Shown here in pieces: positions 15,417 through 24,801 of a stretch of 64,000 nucleotides of DNA. The first letter of the stretch is position 1. Every line of letters starts with the position of its first letter. Source of the DNA: Microbacterium ureisolvens. Lineage in GTDB: Bacteria > Actinomycetota > Actinomycetes > Actinomycetales > Microbacteriaceae. The DNA lies in the NCBI RefSeq assembly GCF_015278315.1, contig NZ_JADIJE010000010.1, positions 1-64,000 on the forward strand. The letters run 5' to 3'. Both the position numbers and the translations under genes were made by a program. Under the pieces are notes generated by a model. The model saw only the letters and a list, made by a program, of their open reading frames with translations. It ran no database searches and was not told where the DNA came from.

Positions 15417-17300
15417 GTGCGTTTCGTGTGGGCCGTGGCGGCGTTCGTGCTCGCCACTGTGATGATCGGGGCGGGCATCGCCCAGCGGACGATCTTCCAA
15501 GGACCCCGGACCGAGACCACGGCGATCTCGGTCGAGGAGGACACGCCGTATCTCCTGATCGACGGAGCCGTGCTCAACCAGATGCCGGGCACTCAGACTC
15601 TCCGCGCTCAGGCGGAGGGTGAGATCTTCGCGTCCTACGGCCGCACCGCCGACATGCAGGCGTGGCTCTCCGACGCCACCTACACCCGGGTGACGCTCGA
15701 CGACCAGGGCGGTCTCGAGACGACCGTCGTCGAGCCCGAAGGCACCGCCGAGGACGCGGCCGCCGACGACGCGGCCGCCGACGACGCGGCCGCCGACGAC
15801 GCGGCCGCCGAAGGCGACACCGCGCAGGAGGCCCCCGCCGACGGCACCGCGGCCGAGGCACCCGGCCGCAGCCCGGTGGGCTCGGATCTGTGGCTCGACG
15901 AGTATCAGCAGACCGACCTCCTGATCGCGCCGCTGCAGCTCCCCGAGGAGATGAGCGTTCTCGTGGCGGCCGATGGGACCGCACCCGCACCGAGCCAGGT
16001 AACGGTGACGTGGCCCCTGCAGACCTCCACCCCGTGGGCCGGCCCGCTGATCGTCGGCGGCGGCATCATCATGGCCGTCGGCGTGTTCCTCTACATCCTC
16101 GGCATCCGTCACGCCCGCCGCAAGCGCGGCCCGCGACGCAAGGGCCTGCCCCTCCCGGTGACCGAGCCCATCGACATCGCGATCGACGGCGACGACGACA
16201 AGGGCGTCATCAGCGCCTCGGCGGCCCCCACGCGACGCGCCGTATCGAGCGGGCGCCGTGCGTTCGCCGTGGTCCCCGTCGTCGCCGTGTCGGCGCTGCT
16301 GTTCTCGGGGTGCTCCGCCGACGCGTGGCCGCAGCTCGCGCCCACGCCCACGCCGACCCCGACCGCCACGGTGATCGCGCCGGAAGGGCAGCAGGCGCCC
16401 GCCGTCACGAAAGCCCAGGCCGAGCGGATCCTCACCCGGATCGCCACCACGGTCGCCGACGCCGATGCCGCCATGGACGGCGATCTCGCCGAGACGCGGC
16501 TCGAGGGCGCTGCGCTGGCTGCGCGCGACACGAACTACAAGCTCCGTGCGGCGATCGCCGACTACGCGGTGCCCGCACCGATCCTCGCCAAGCCCCTCGA
16601 GATCATCCTCCCGCAGGCGTACGACGACTGGCCGCGCTCGGTCATCGCCGTGGCGGACGACGACGAGTCGAAGACCTCGAGCATCATGCTGATGACTCAG
16701 CAGGATGCCTGGTCGGACTACAAGCTCTCGTACATCGCGAGCCTCGAGGCCTCGACGACGCTGCCCGATCTCGCGCCCGCGTACATCGGCGCCGCGCAGG
16801 TGGAGCCCGATTCGCCGTTCCTGCTGCTGCCGCCTGACCAGGTGGCTGCCGCGTACGCCGACGTCATCAACAACGGCGAGGACAGCGAGTCGTACGACCT
16901 CTTCGAGGCCGAGGGCGACCAGCTGCGGGTGGCGATCGCCGCCGACCGCCAGCGCCGGCTCGACGAGTTCAACCAGACGGGCGCATCCACCGGCAAGTTC
17001 GAGTTCACGTCCGGACCCGGCACGCAGCTGCCGTTCGCACTCCAGACGCTGGAGAGCGGCGCGATCGTCGCGGTGAACATCAACGAGGTCGAGAACGTCA
17101 CCCCGACGACGCCGGATGCCGTGATCCGGCTTCCTGACAACCAGACCGTGAAGGCGATCACGGGCACCGACCAGTCGCCGAGCGGCTTCGCGACGACATA
17201 CAGCGATCAGGTCTTCTTCTACGTGCCCAACGGAGGCTCGAACGAGAAGATCCGCCTGCTCGGTTACTCATCCGACATCCTCGATGCGAAGATTCTGTAG
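15417..17300 (+). CDS. Composite membrane protein with an internal lipobox-like segment
   Basis: This 627-aa protein is of unknown function. Residues about 3-22 form a first membrane helix, then comes an extracytoplasmic domain (about 25-200) broken by an Asp/Ala repeat (four DDAAA-like units from 15-bp DNA repeats at 15753-15809), a second helix near 203-226 (WAGPLIVGGGIIMAVGVFLY) and a basic cytosolic linker. A third hydrophobic segment follows near 285-300, ending LLFSGC, exactly like a lipoprotein signal and lipobox, and then a 325-residue extracytoplasmic domain. It therefore looks like an integral membrane protein fused in frame to a lipoprotein. Its stop overlaps the start of the thioredoxin gene. 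Confidence 0.75.
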   Translation: MRFVWAVAAFVLATVMIGAGIAQRTIFQGPRTETTAISVEEDTPYLLIDGAVLNQMPGTQTLRAQAEGEIFASYGRTADMQAWLSDATYTRVTLDDQGGLETTVVEPEGTAEDAAADDAAADDAAADDAAAEGDTAQEAPADGTAAEAPGRSPVGSDLWLDEYQQTDLLIAPLQLPEEMSVLVAADGTAPAPSQVTVTWPLQTSTPWAGPLIVGGGIIMAVGVFLYILGIRHARRKRGPRRKGLPLPVTEPIDIAIDGDDDKGVISASAAPTRRAVSSGRRAFAVVPVVAVSALLFSGCSADAWPQLAPTPTPTPTATVIAPEGQQAPAVTKAQAERILTRIATTVADADAAMDGDLAETRLEGAALAARDTNYKLRAAIADYAVPAPILAKPLEIILPQAYDDWPRSVIAVADDDESKTSSIMLMTQQDAWSDYKLSYIASLEASTTLPDLAPAYIGAAQVEPDSPFLLLPPDQVAAAYADVINNGEDSESYDLFEAEGDQLRVAIAADRQRRLDEFNQTGASTGKFEFTSGPGTQLPFALQTLESGAIVAVNINEVENVTPTTPDAVIRLPDNQTVKAITGTDQSPSGFATTYSDQVFFYVPNGGSNEKIRLLGYSSDILDAKIL

Positions 17301-18244
17301 TGACCGATCCCACTCTGGGCGCCTCGCTGCGCGGCGCCGTCGACCTGTCCGCTCTCCGCAATCGTCCTGCGCCCGCCGCGCCGGGTGAGGAGATAGCCCA
17401 GGGCGGCGACGTGGTCGTCCCGTCGCTCGTGCTCGACGTCACCGACGAGACCTTCCCCCAGGTGCTCGAGCTCTCGCGCACCGTCCCGGTGGTCGTCGAC
17501 CTCTGGGCGGAGTGGTGCGGGCCGTGCAAGCAGCTGAGCCCCGTCCTCGAGAAGGTCGTGATCGAGCTCGGCGGCCGTGTCGTGCTGGCCAAGGTCGATG
17601 TCGACGCCAACCCGCAGCTCTCGCAGGCCTTCCGCGCCCAGTCGATCCCGATGGTCGTGGCGCTGGTCGGGGGGCAGCCCGTGCCGATGTTCACCGGCGC
17701 CGTTCCCGAACAGCAGGTGCGCGACGTGTTCGCACAGCTGCTGCAGCTCGCGGCGCAGAACGGCGTGACCGGCACCGTGTCGACGGACGGACAGGCGGAT
17801 GCCGCGGCGGAGGATGCCGCCGAGCCTCCGCTTCCGCCGCTGCATGCCGAGGCGTTCGAGGCGATCGAGGAGGGCGACTACCCCCGCGCGATCGCCGCCT
17901 ACGAGAAGGCCCTTGCCGAGAATCCCCGTGACGCCGAGGCCCGTGCCGGTCTCGGACAGGTCCGGCTGCTGGACCGCGTGCAGGGTGTCGATCTGCAGGC
18001 CGCACGGTCGGCTGCGGCATCCGCTCCCACCGACGTCGCCGCGCAGCTCACCGTCGCCGATCTCGATCTCGCCGGCGGGCACGTCGACGACGCTTTCGGC
18101 CGTCTGCTCGACCTGTTCGCGCAGCTGCCCTCGGACGAGCGCACGCCGGTGCGCGAGCGACTGCTCGAGCTGTTCGCGCTCGTCGGCGACGCCGACTCGC
18201 GGGTGATCGCGGCGCGCGGTCGCCTGGCTTCGCTGCTCTTCTGA
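17300..18244 (+). CDS. Thioredoxin-TPR chaperedoxin-like protein (YbbN/CnoX)
   Basis: This 314-aa protein has a thioredoxin domain at about 45-150 with the complete redox motif WAEWCGPCKQL, then tetratricopeptide-like helices to the end (DYPRAIAAYEKALAENPRDAEARAGLGQVRLL). The layout is that of YbbN/CnoX, a holdase that hands clients to GroEL. E. coli YbbN has lost one of the cysteines, whereas here both are present, so redox activity is likely. Its GTG overlaps the previous stop (TAGTGA). The N-terminal 40 residues are low complexity. Confidence 0.9.
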   Translation: MTDPTLGASLRGAVDLSALRNRPAPAAPGEEIAQGGDVVVPSLVLDVTDETFPQVLELSRTVPVVVDLWAEWCGPCKQLSPVLEKVVIELGGRVVLAKVDVDANPQLSQAFRAQSIPMVVALVGGQPVPMFTGAVPEQQVRDVFAQLLQLAAQNGVTGTVSTDGQADAAAEDAAEPPLPPLHAEAFEAIEEGDYPRAIAAYEKALAENPRDAEARAGLGQVRLLDRVQGVDLQAARSAAASAPTDVAAQLTVADLDLAGGHVDDAFGRLLDLFAQLPSDERTPVRERLLELFALVGDADSRVIAARGRLASLLF

Positions 18245-18276
18245 TCGGCGGGGGCGCAACGCCCCCCGCCGATCAG
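18241..18276. terminator. Bidirectional terminator containing both stop codons
   Basis: Arms 18241-18256 (CTGATCGGCGGGGGCG) and 18260-18276 are complementary with one bulged base and a 3-nt loop. The TGA of the thioredoxin gene (18242-18244) and that of glgB on the other strand (18273-18275) are inside the two arms. Confidence 0.9.
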
Positions 18277-20450
18277 CCCTGAGTCGGCGAGGGGATGTGC
18301 GCGCCCGTGCGGTGGCGCAGCCACAGCACGCCCAACGGCGGCAGCACCATCGACGCCCGCCCTCCGGCTCCGGCGTGGACGACCCCGAGATTGCCGACTC
18401 CCGAGCCGCCGAAGGACTGCGCGTCGGTGTTGAGGATCTCGTCCCAGACGCCGGCGTCGGGTAGGTCGAGCTCGTAGCCGGTGATCGGGCCGCCCGAGAA
18501 GTTCGCGACGACCACGACGGTGTTGCCGTGCCAGTCGCGTCGCGCGAACGCCACCACGTTGGGGTTCCACTTCGGGGCACCGAGCCGGGTGAAGGCGGCG
18601 CCGTCGCTGTCGCGCGACCACAGCGCGGATTCGTCGCGGTAGATGCGGTTGAGAGTGCCGACGAATTGCTGCAGCTGGGCGTGCGTGGGCTGGTCGAGCA
18701 GCCACCAGTCCAGCGAACGGCCCTCGGACCATTCGGACAGCTGCCCGAACTCCTGGCCCATGAACAGCAGCTGCTTGCCCGGGTGACCCCACATGTAGGC
18801 CAGGAAGGCGCGCATGTTGGCCAGCTGCTGCCAGTGGTCGCCGGGCATCCTGCCGAAGAGGCTGCCCTTGCCGTGCACGACCTCGTCGTGGCTGATGGGC
18901 AGCACGTAGTTCTCGCTGAACGCGTACACGAACGAGAACGAGAGCTCGCCCTCGTGGTGCGAGCGGTAGATCGGGTCGCGCTTGATGTACTGGAGCGAGT
19001 CGTTCATCCAGCCCATGTTCCACTTGAACCCGAACCCCAATCCGGCGTGGTCGGTCGGCGCCGTGACCCCGGGGAAGCTGGTCGATTCCTCGGCGATCAT
19101 GGCGATGCCGGGATAGCGCTTGTACGCCGTGGCGTTGACCTCCTGCAGGAACCGGATCGCCTCCAGGTTCTCGCGGCCGCCGTGCACGTTCGGCGCCCAC
19201 TCGCCCTCGTTGCGCGAGTAGTCCAAGTACAGCATCGAGGCCACCGCGTCGACCCGCAGGCCGTCCACGTGGAACTCCTCGAACCAGTACAGCGCGTTGG
19301 CGACGAGGAAGTTGCGCACCTCGTTGCGGCCGTAATCGAAGATGTAGGTGCCCCAGTCGCGGTGCTCGCCGCGGCGAGGGTCCGGGTGCTCGTAGAGCGG
19401 CTCGCCGTCGAAGCGGGCGAGGGCGAACGCGTCCTTCGGGAAGTGGCCGGGTACCCAGTCCATGATCACGCCGATGCCGGCCTGATGCAGACGGTCGATG
19501 AGATAGCGCAGATCGTCGGGGTGCCCGAAGCGGCTGGTGGGCGCGTAGTAGCCCGTGACCTGGTAGCCCCACGACCCGCCGAACGGGTGCTCGGCCAGGG
19601 GGAGGAACTCCACGTGAGTGAACCCCTGCCCGCCGACGTAGTCGATGAGCTGGTCGGCGGCATCGCGGTACGACAGCCCCTGCCGCCACGAGCCGAGGTG
19701 CAGCTCGTAGATCGACATCGGCTGCGACACCGGCGTCGACTTCGCGCGCGCCGCGAGCCAGGCGCCGTCGCCCCAGGAGTAGGAGGAGCCCACGACGCGA
19801 GAGGCGGTCGCCGGGGGCACCTCGGCGAATCGCGCCATCGGGTCGGCTTTGACGACCCAGGCGCCGTTGCGCCCACGGAGTTCGAACTTGTACGTCGCGC
19901 CCTCGCCGATGCCCGGGATGAACAGCTCCCAGACGCCGCTGGAGCCCATCGAGCGCATGGCGTGGCCTTGACCGTCCCAGCCGTTGAAGTCCCCGAGGAC
20001 GCGCACCGCGCGGGCGTTGGGCGCCCAGACGGTGAATGCCGTGCCGAGGGAGCCGCCGTGCTCGCGCTCGTGCGCTCCGAGGACGCGCCACAGCTCCTCA
20101 TGACGGCCCTCGCCGATGAGGTGCAGATCGAGCTCGCCGATGGTCGGAGAGTGGCGGTACGGGTCGTCGGCGACGTAGTCGGGTCCCTCCGGGTAGGTGG
20201 TCGCCAGCTCGTACGACGTCAGCGCGCCGACGCGCGTGCCCTCCCAGATCCCCGCACGGACGTGCTCAAGAGGAACGCGCATGCCGTCGGCGAAGACGGC
20301 CGTCACGCTGCGCGCGAGAGGTCGACGTGCACGCACGGTCCACGTGCCGGTGCCTTCGGCATCCGTGTCGGGGTGGAGGCCGAGCACCGCGTGGGGGTCG
20401 TGGTGCGTGCCCGCGGCGACGGCGTCGAGGATCTGGTCGGCGGGGGTCAT
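18273..20450 (-). CDS. glgB: 1,4-alpha-glucan branching enzyme
   Basis: This 725-aa GH13 enzyme moves alpha-1,4 segments to alpha-1,6 branches. The long N-terminal part carries CBM48 modules (AVLGLHPD, TAFTVWAPNARAVRVLGDFN). The four GH13 regions are MDWVPGHFPKD, DGLRVDAVASMLYLDY (nucleophile Asp), IAEEST (acid Glu) and ISHDEVVHGK. The ATG at 20450 overlaps the glgE stop as ATGA, so it is last of a glgX-glgE-glgB operon. In the GlgE pathway GlgB branches the linear glucan made by GlgE. Confidence 0.97.
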   Translation of the reverse strand: MTPADQILDAVAAGTHHDPHAVLGLHPDTDAEGTGTWTVRARRPLARSVTAVFADGMRVPLEHVRAGIWEGTRVGALTSYELATTYPEGPDYVADDPYRHSPTIGELDLHLIGEGRHEELWRVLGAHEREHGGSLGTAFTVWAPNARAVRVLGDFNGWDGQGHAMRSMGSSGVWELFIPGIGEGATYKFELRGRNGAWVVKADPMARFAEVPPATASRVVGSSYSWGDGAWLAARAKSTPVSQPMSIYELHLGSWRQGLSYRDAADQLIDYVGGQGFTHVEFLPLAEHPFGGSWGYQVTGYYAPTSRFGHPDDLRYLIDRLHQAGIGVIMDWVPGHFPKDAFALARFDGEPLYEHPDPRRGEHRDWGTYIFDYGRNEVRNFLVANALYWFEEFHVDGLRVDAVASMLYLDYSRNEGEWAPNVHGGRENLEAIRFLQEVNATAYKRYPGIAMIAEESTSFPGVTAPTDHAGLGFGFKWNMGWMNDSLQYIKRDPIYRSHHEGELSFSFVYAFSENYVLPISHDEVVHGKGSLFGRMPGDHWQQLANMRAFLAYMWGHPGKQLLFMGQEFGQLSEWSEGRSLDWWLLDQPTHAQLQQFVGTLNRIYRDESALWSRDSDGAAFTRLGAPKWNPNVVAFARRDWHGNTVVVVANFSGGPITGYELDLPDAGVWDEILNTDAQSFGGSGVGNLGVVHAGAGGRASMVLPPLGVLWLRHRTGAHIPSPTQG

Positions 20451-22531
20451 GCGGGCTCCTTCACGTGGAGGATGTGGACCGGCTGGGTGAATGCGTCGAG
20501 CATCACGTAGTTGTGATCCGACCAGGTCCACCGGGCGCCCGTGACGAGGTCCTCGACCTCGTAGGCCTCTCCGGGCTCGACGCCCCACACGCGGGTGTCG
20601 AGGTGGACCATCGTCTGGCGCACCGAATGCGGATCGGTGTTGACCACGACGATGATCGTGTCGCTGCGGCCGTCCGGGGAGAGCCCGGCGTCCAGGTGCT
20701 TGGCGTACACGAGGATCGCGTCGTCGTCGCTCCAGTGGATGCTGAGGTTGCGCAGCTGGCGCAGCGCCGGATGCGCCCGCCGGATCTCGTTGAGGCGACC
20801 GAGGAAAGGTGCCAGCGAGTCGCCGCGCTCGATGGTTCCCGCCCAGTCGCGGAGCTTGTACTCGTACTTCTCGTTGTCGATGTTCTCTTCCGAGCCCGGT
20901 CGGGCGACGTTCTCGTAGTGCTCGTAGCCGGCGTACACCCCGTAGGTCGGAGCGGCGGTCGCCGCGATGGCGGCGCGGATCCGATAGGCCGCCCGCCCGC
21001 CGTACTGCAGGTACTCGGTAAGGATGTCGGGCGTGTTGACGAAGAGGTTCGGACGGAGGAAGTCCGCCGTCTCGTGGGCGAGGGACGACAGGAACTCCTC
21101 GAGCTCGGCCTTCGTGTTGCGCCAGGTGAAGTACGTGTAGCTCTGCTGGAAGCCGGCCGCCGCGAGGCTCTGCAGCGGCGCCGGGCGGGTGAACGCCTCC
21201 GCGAGGAAGACCACGTCAGGATTCTCGGCGTTGATCGTGGCGATCAGCCATTCCCAGAACTGCAGCGGCTTCGTGTGCGGATTGTCGACCCGGAAGATGC
21301 GGACACCCTGCGCGACCCAGTGGCGCACGACCCGCAGCACCTCCTCGCGGATGCCGACGGGATCGTTGTCGAAGTTCACCGGGTAGATGTCCTGGTATTT
21401 CTTCGGCGGGTTCTCGGCGTACGCGATCGAGCCGTCGGGCAGCGTCGTGAACCACTCCGGGTGCGCGGCGACCCAGGGGTGGTCGGGGGCCGCCTGCAGA
21501 GCGAGATCGAGGGCGATCTCGATGCCCTCCCGCCCGGCGGCGCGCACGAACGAGCGGAAATCGGCCAGTGTGCCGAGGTCGGGGTGGACGGCGTCGTGGC
21601 CGCCCTCGGCGGATCCGATCGCCCACGGCGATCCGGGATCGCCCGGGCCCGCATCGAGGGTGTTGTTCGGTCCCTTGCGGTTGAGCGTTCCGATGGGATG
21701 GATCGGCGGCAGATAGAGCACGTCGAACCCCATCTCGGCGACCGCGCCCAGGCGCTTGGCCGCGGTGCGGAAGGTGCCGCTCTTGACGGTGCCGTCCTTG
21801 AGGCGCCGCGCGCCCTCCGAACGGGGGAAGAACTCGTACCAGGCACCGACGCCCGCCCGCTCGCGCTCCACGAGCAGTTCGAGGTCGTCTCCGACGGTCG
21901 CGAGCGCCATCACCGGCCGATGCCGGAAGAACGCCGCGATGGCCGGGTCCTCGACGATGGCGAGCGTCGCGGCGTCGTCGAGGCCGGCATCGCGGAGGGA
22001 TGCCGCAGCCGCCGCGAGCGACCGGCGCTCGGCCGCGGGGCGGCCCTTCTCGGCACCGGCCCGCTCGAACAGCTGTGCGCCGATCTCGCGCATGAGCGGG
22101 GCATCCACCCCCGCCGCGATCTTGAGCGAGGCGGCGTGCTCCCACGTGGCGAACTCGTCGCCGAACGACTCGAAGCGGAAACGCCAGATCCCCTGCTCGA
22201 GCAACGCGACCTGGGCCTCCCAGCGATCGAACCCGTCCTCGAGCGGGTCGAGGCGGTGCAGCGACTCGTCGCCGGAGGGGGAGAACAGACGCAGCTGCAC
22301 GCCGATCCGGTCGTGCCCCTCGCGGAACGCGGTCACCCGGAACGGGACCACCTCGCCTTCGAACGCCTTCGGGCGGTAATCGCCCCACGGCACAGCGGGT
22401 GACGGCTTGGCAAGCGGGACGCGCCGCGCCGCCGTGTCTCGCTCGGCCTGCCAGGCAGGGATATCGCGGACGGGGAGAGCCGAGGCGCTCCGCCACGGGC
22501 GGGTGCGCGGAGAGCGCGTCGTCGTGACCAC
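20447..22531 (-). CDS. glgE: Maltose-1-phosphate alpha-1,4-glucan maltosyltransferase
   Basis: This 694-aa GH13_3 enzyme extends alpha-glucan with maltosyl units from maltose 1-phosphate. Signatures are GAWYEFFPRSEGA, YLPPIHPIGTLNRKGPNN, GIEIALDLALQAAPDHPW, IFRVDNPHTKPLQFWEWL (nucleophile Asp) and VFLAEAFTRP (acid Glu). The N-terminal domain is of the usual length for actinobacterial GlgE. The start is a GTG at 22531 with only a weak ribosome site. The maltose-1-phosphate suppliers (TreS-Pep2 or GlgM) are not in the window. Overlap with glgB shows coupled translation. Confidence 0.96.
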   Translation of the reverse strand: MVTTTRSPRTRPWRSASALPVRDIPAWQAERDTAARRVPLAKPSPAVPWGDYRPKAFEGEVVPFRVTAFREGHDRIGVQLRLFSPSGDESLHRLDPLEDGFDRWEAQVALLEQGIWRFRFESFGDEFATWEHAASLKIAAGVDAPLMREIGAQLFERAGAEKGRPAAERRSLAAAAASLRDAGLDDAATLAIVEDPAIAAFFRHRPVMALATVGDDLELLVERERAGVGAWYEFFPRSEGARRLKDGTVKSGTFRTAAKRLGAVAEMGFDVLYLPPIHPIGTLNRKGPNNTLDAGPGDPGSPWAIGSAEGGHDAVHPDLGTLADFRSFVRAAGREGIEIALDLALQAAPDHPWVAAHPEWFTTLPDGSIAYAENPPKKYQDIYPVNFDNDPVGIREEVLRVVRHWVAQGVRIFRVDNPHTKPLQFWEWLIATINAENPDVVFLAEAFTRPAPLQSLAAAGFQQSYTYFTWRNTKAELEEFLSSLAHETADFLRPNLFVNTPDILTEYLQYGGRAAYRIRAAIAATAAPTYGVYAGYEHYENVARPGSEENIDNEKYEYKLRDWAGTIERGDSLAPFLGRLNEIRRAHPALRQLRNLSIHWSDDDAILVYAKHLDAGLSPDGRSDTIIVVVNTDPHSVRQTMVHLDTRVWGVEPGEAYEVEDLVTGARWTWSDHNYVMLDAFTQPVHILHVKEPA

Positions 22532-22607
22532 GCTTCGAACCTATCGCGCGCCCGGGACGTATGACAGCCGCTTGACAGGGCGCGTCCGCCGGAGCGTCGG
22601 CGTCGGT

Positions 22608-24695
22608 CTACTCGACGCGGAACAGGTGCATCGACGTGCCCGGCAGGGACACCATGTCGCCGGGGGCGAAGCTCCCGCGCGTGTCGTCCGGCCTCTCGTC
22701 GGCGCTGCACCACAGCGACTCGTACCGCGTCGCGCCCTCGATGTCGGGCAGGGTCACCTCGGTGGCGCGCTCGGTGCCGTGGATCATGAGCAGCACGCGG
22801 TTGGAGCTCTCGAACTCGGGCGTCGAAGCGGCGACGTACTGCAGGGTCCGGTGCGCCGGGTCCGCCCAGCGCTCCCCGGACATCGTCTCGCCGTGCTCGT
22901 CGTACCACTCCATCACCGAGGCCGAGGGCGTGCGCTTGCCCAGCCGGGCGAAGCGGCCGGGACGCAGCGCCGGGTTCTCGCGACGCATCCGCAGAAGGTG
23001 ACGCACGTGGGCGTAGAGATCGCGCTGCCAGGGCGCGTGCTCCCACGAGAGCCATGTGAGCACCGAGTCGTGGCAGTACGCGTTGTTGTTGCCCCGCTGG
23101 GTGCGCGCGAACTCGTCGCCCGCCGTGATCATCGGCACCCCGGCCGACAGCAGGAGCGTGCCGATGAGGTTGCGCATCGCCTTGCGGCGCGTCGCGAGGA
23201 TCGCCTCGTCGGCGGTCGGCCCCTCGGTGCCGTGGTTGAAGGACCGGTTGGTGTCGGCGCCGTCGCGGTTCTGCTCGCCGTTGCCGAGATTGTGCTTGAC
23301 GTCGTACGAGACGAGGTCGCGCAGGGTGAAGCCGTCGTGCGCGGTCACGAAGTTGATGCCCGCCAGCGGCCCGCGCTCGTCGGCGAAGGTGTTGGCGGAG
23401 CCGGCGAGCCGGGTCGCGAAGCCGCCGATGCCGACGGGGGAGGTCGAGGCCCGTCGGGCGTAGTCGACATCGCTGAGCCAGAAGTTGCGCACCCGATCGC
23501 GATAGCGGTCGTTCCACTCGCTCCAGCCGTGGCCGAAGTTGCCGGTCTGCCAGCCGCCCATGCCGACGTCCCACGGCTCCGCGATCTTCTTCACCCCGGC
23601 GAGCTGCGGGTCGTCGAGGATCGCCTGGAGGAGGGGGTGCTCCGGCGTGAAGTGGTGCGCGCCGTCGCGGCCGAGCGTCGCGGCGAGGTCGAAGCGGAAG
23701 CCGTCGATCTGCACGTCGTTCGCCCAATACCGGAGCGAATCGAGCACCAGGCGGGCCGCGGCATCCGTCGACGTGTTCACCGAGTTGCCGCAGCCGGTGA
23801 CGTCGATGTAGGCGCCGTCCTCCTGCTGGCGGTAGTACGCCCTGTTGTCGATGCCCCGCAGGCTCGAGCGGGGTCCGCCGATGCCCTCCTCCGAGGTGTG
23901 GTTGTAGACGACATCGAGGATCACCTCGAGCCCGGCCTCGTGGAGGAGCTTCACCATGCCCTTGAACTCGCGCAGCACCGCCTCGGGGCCCTGCCGGCGC
24001 GCGTCCTCGGTGGCATACGCCGCATGGGGTGTGAAGAAGTTGACCGTGTTGTAGCCCCAGTAGTTGGCCAGGCCGTGCTGGAGCAGCCGCGGCTCCGTGG
24101 TGAACGCGTGCACCGGGAGCAGCTCGATGCTGGTGATCCCGAGGTTGAGGAAGTGCTGGACCATCGCCGGGTGCGCCAGGCCCGCGTACGTTCCGCGCAA
24201 CGCGCCCGGGACGTCCGGATGCCGCTTGGACATGCCCTTGAGATGTCCCTCGTAGATGACGGTCTGATCCAGCGGCACGGCGGGCTTCGAGACACCGGCC
24301 CAGTCGAAGTAACCCTCCACGACCACGGATCGCCAGCCGTCGTAGCCGGTGCGGTCGAGCCCGCGCGAGTAGGGCTCGAGAAGGAGCGTGCCGTGGTTGA
24401 AGGTGTTGCCGGGGCCGTGCGGGCCGTCGACGCGGATCGCGTACCGCGTGCCCGGACGCAGGAGCGGGGTGGTCAGCTCCCACACCCCGCCGCCCACTGG
24501 CGCGAGCGGCTCGGTGGCGGTGATCCAGTCGAGATCGGAGTCGTCGAAGACGACCAGGTCCACGGCTTCGGCGGCGCCCGACCACACCCGCAGCCGCGCG
24601 CCGTCGGGGAGGAGCACGACCCCGAGCCCATCCAGCTCGGGACCGAGCAGGGCGGGCGCGACAGGGAGCGGGGCGAGGGACTCCGGGCGGACCAT
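22608..24695 (-). CDS. glgX: Glycogen debranching enzyme GlgX
   Basis: This protein of about 695 aa is a GH13 isoamylase-type debranching enzyme. A CBM48-like N-terminal domain precedes the catalytic barrel: DVVYNHTSEE, DGFRFDLAATLG (nucleophile Asp), KKIAEPWDVG (acid Glu), NFVTAHDGFTLRDLVSY. The ATG at 24695 was chosen because a TATGGT minus 10 box lies exactly 7 nt upstream, which predicts a leaderless transcript; ATGs at 24707 and 24713 are alternatives. It heads the operon with glgE 76 nt downstream. Debranching and branching enzymes in one operon suggest trimming of the GlgE product. Confidence 0.93.
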   Translation of the reverse strand: MVRPESLAPLPVAPALLGPELDGLGVVLLPDGARLRVWSGAAEAVDLVVFDDSDLDWITATEPLAPVGGGVWELTTPLLRPGTRYAIRVDGPHGPGNTFNHGTLLLEPYSRGLDRTGYDGWRSVVVEGYFDWAGVSKPAVPLDQTVIYEGHLKGMSKRHPDVPGALRGTYAGLAHPAMVQHFLNLGITSIELLPVHAFTTEPRLLQHGLANYWGYNTVNFFTPHAAYATEDARRQGPEAVLREFKGMVKLLHEAGLEVILDVVYNHTSEEGIGGPRSSLRGIDNRAYYRQQEDGAYIDVTGCGNSVNTSTDAAARLVLDSLRYWANDVQIDGFRFDLAATLGRDGAHHFTPEHPLLQAILDDPQLAGVKKIAEPWDVGMGGWQTGNFGHGWSEWNDRYRDRVRNFWLSDVDYARRASTSPVGIGGFATRLAGSANTFADERGPLAGINFVTAHDGFTLRDLVSYDVKHNLGNGEQNRDGADTNRSFNHGTEGPTADEAILATRRKAMRNLIGTLLLSAGVPMITAGDEFARTQRGNNNAYCHDSVLTWLSWEHAPWQRDLYAHVRHLLRMRRENPALRPGRFARLGKRTPSASVMEWYDEHGETMSGERWADPAHRTLQYVAASTPEFESSNRVLLMIHGTERATEVTLPDIEGATRYESLWCSADERPDDTRGSFAPGDMVSLPGTSMHLFRVE

Positions 24696-24702
24696 GCGGA
24701 CT

Positions 24703-24708
24703 ACCATA
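24703..24708 (-). promoter_or_regulatory. Leaderless-type minus 10 box of glgX
   Basis: TATGGT is followed by 7 nt and the ATG at 24695, which would place the transcript start at the start codon. It sits in a region divergent from the cysteine desulfurase gene. Confidence 0.5.
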
Positions 24709-24801
24709 ACCATGGTCCGAGTCGCGAGTGTTACGGGACCGGGTCCCACGGTCACCGGCACTCGGGCGCAGCCCGTGCGACCACAAGGCGGAGGAGGGGC
24801 C

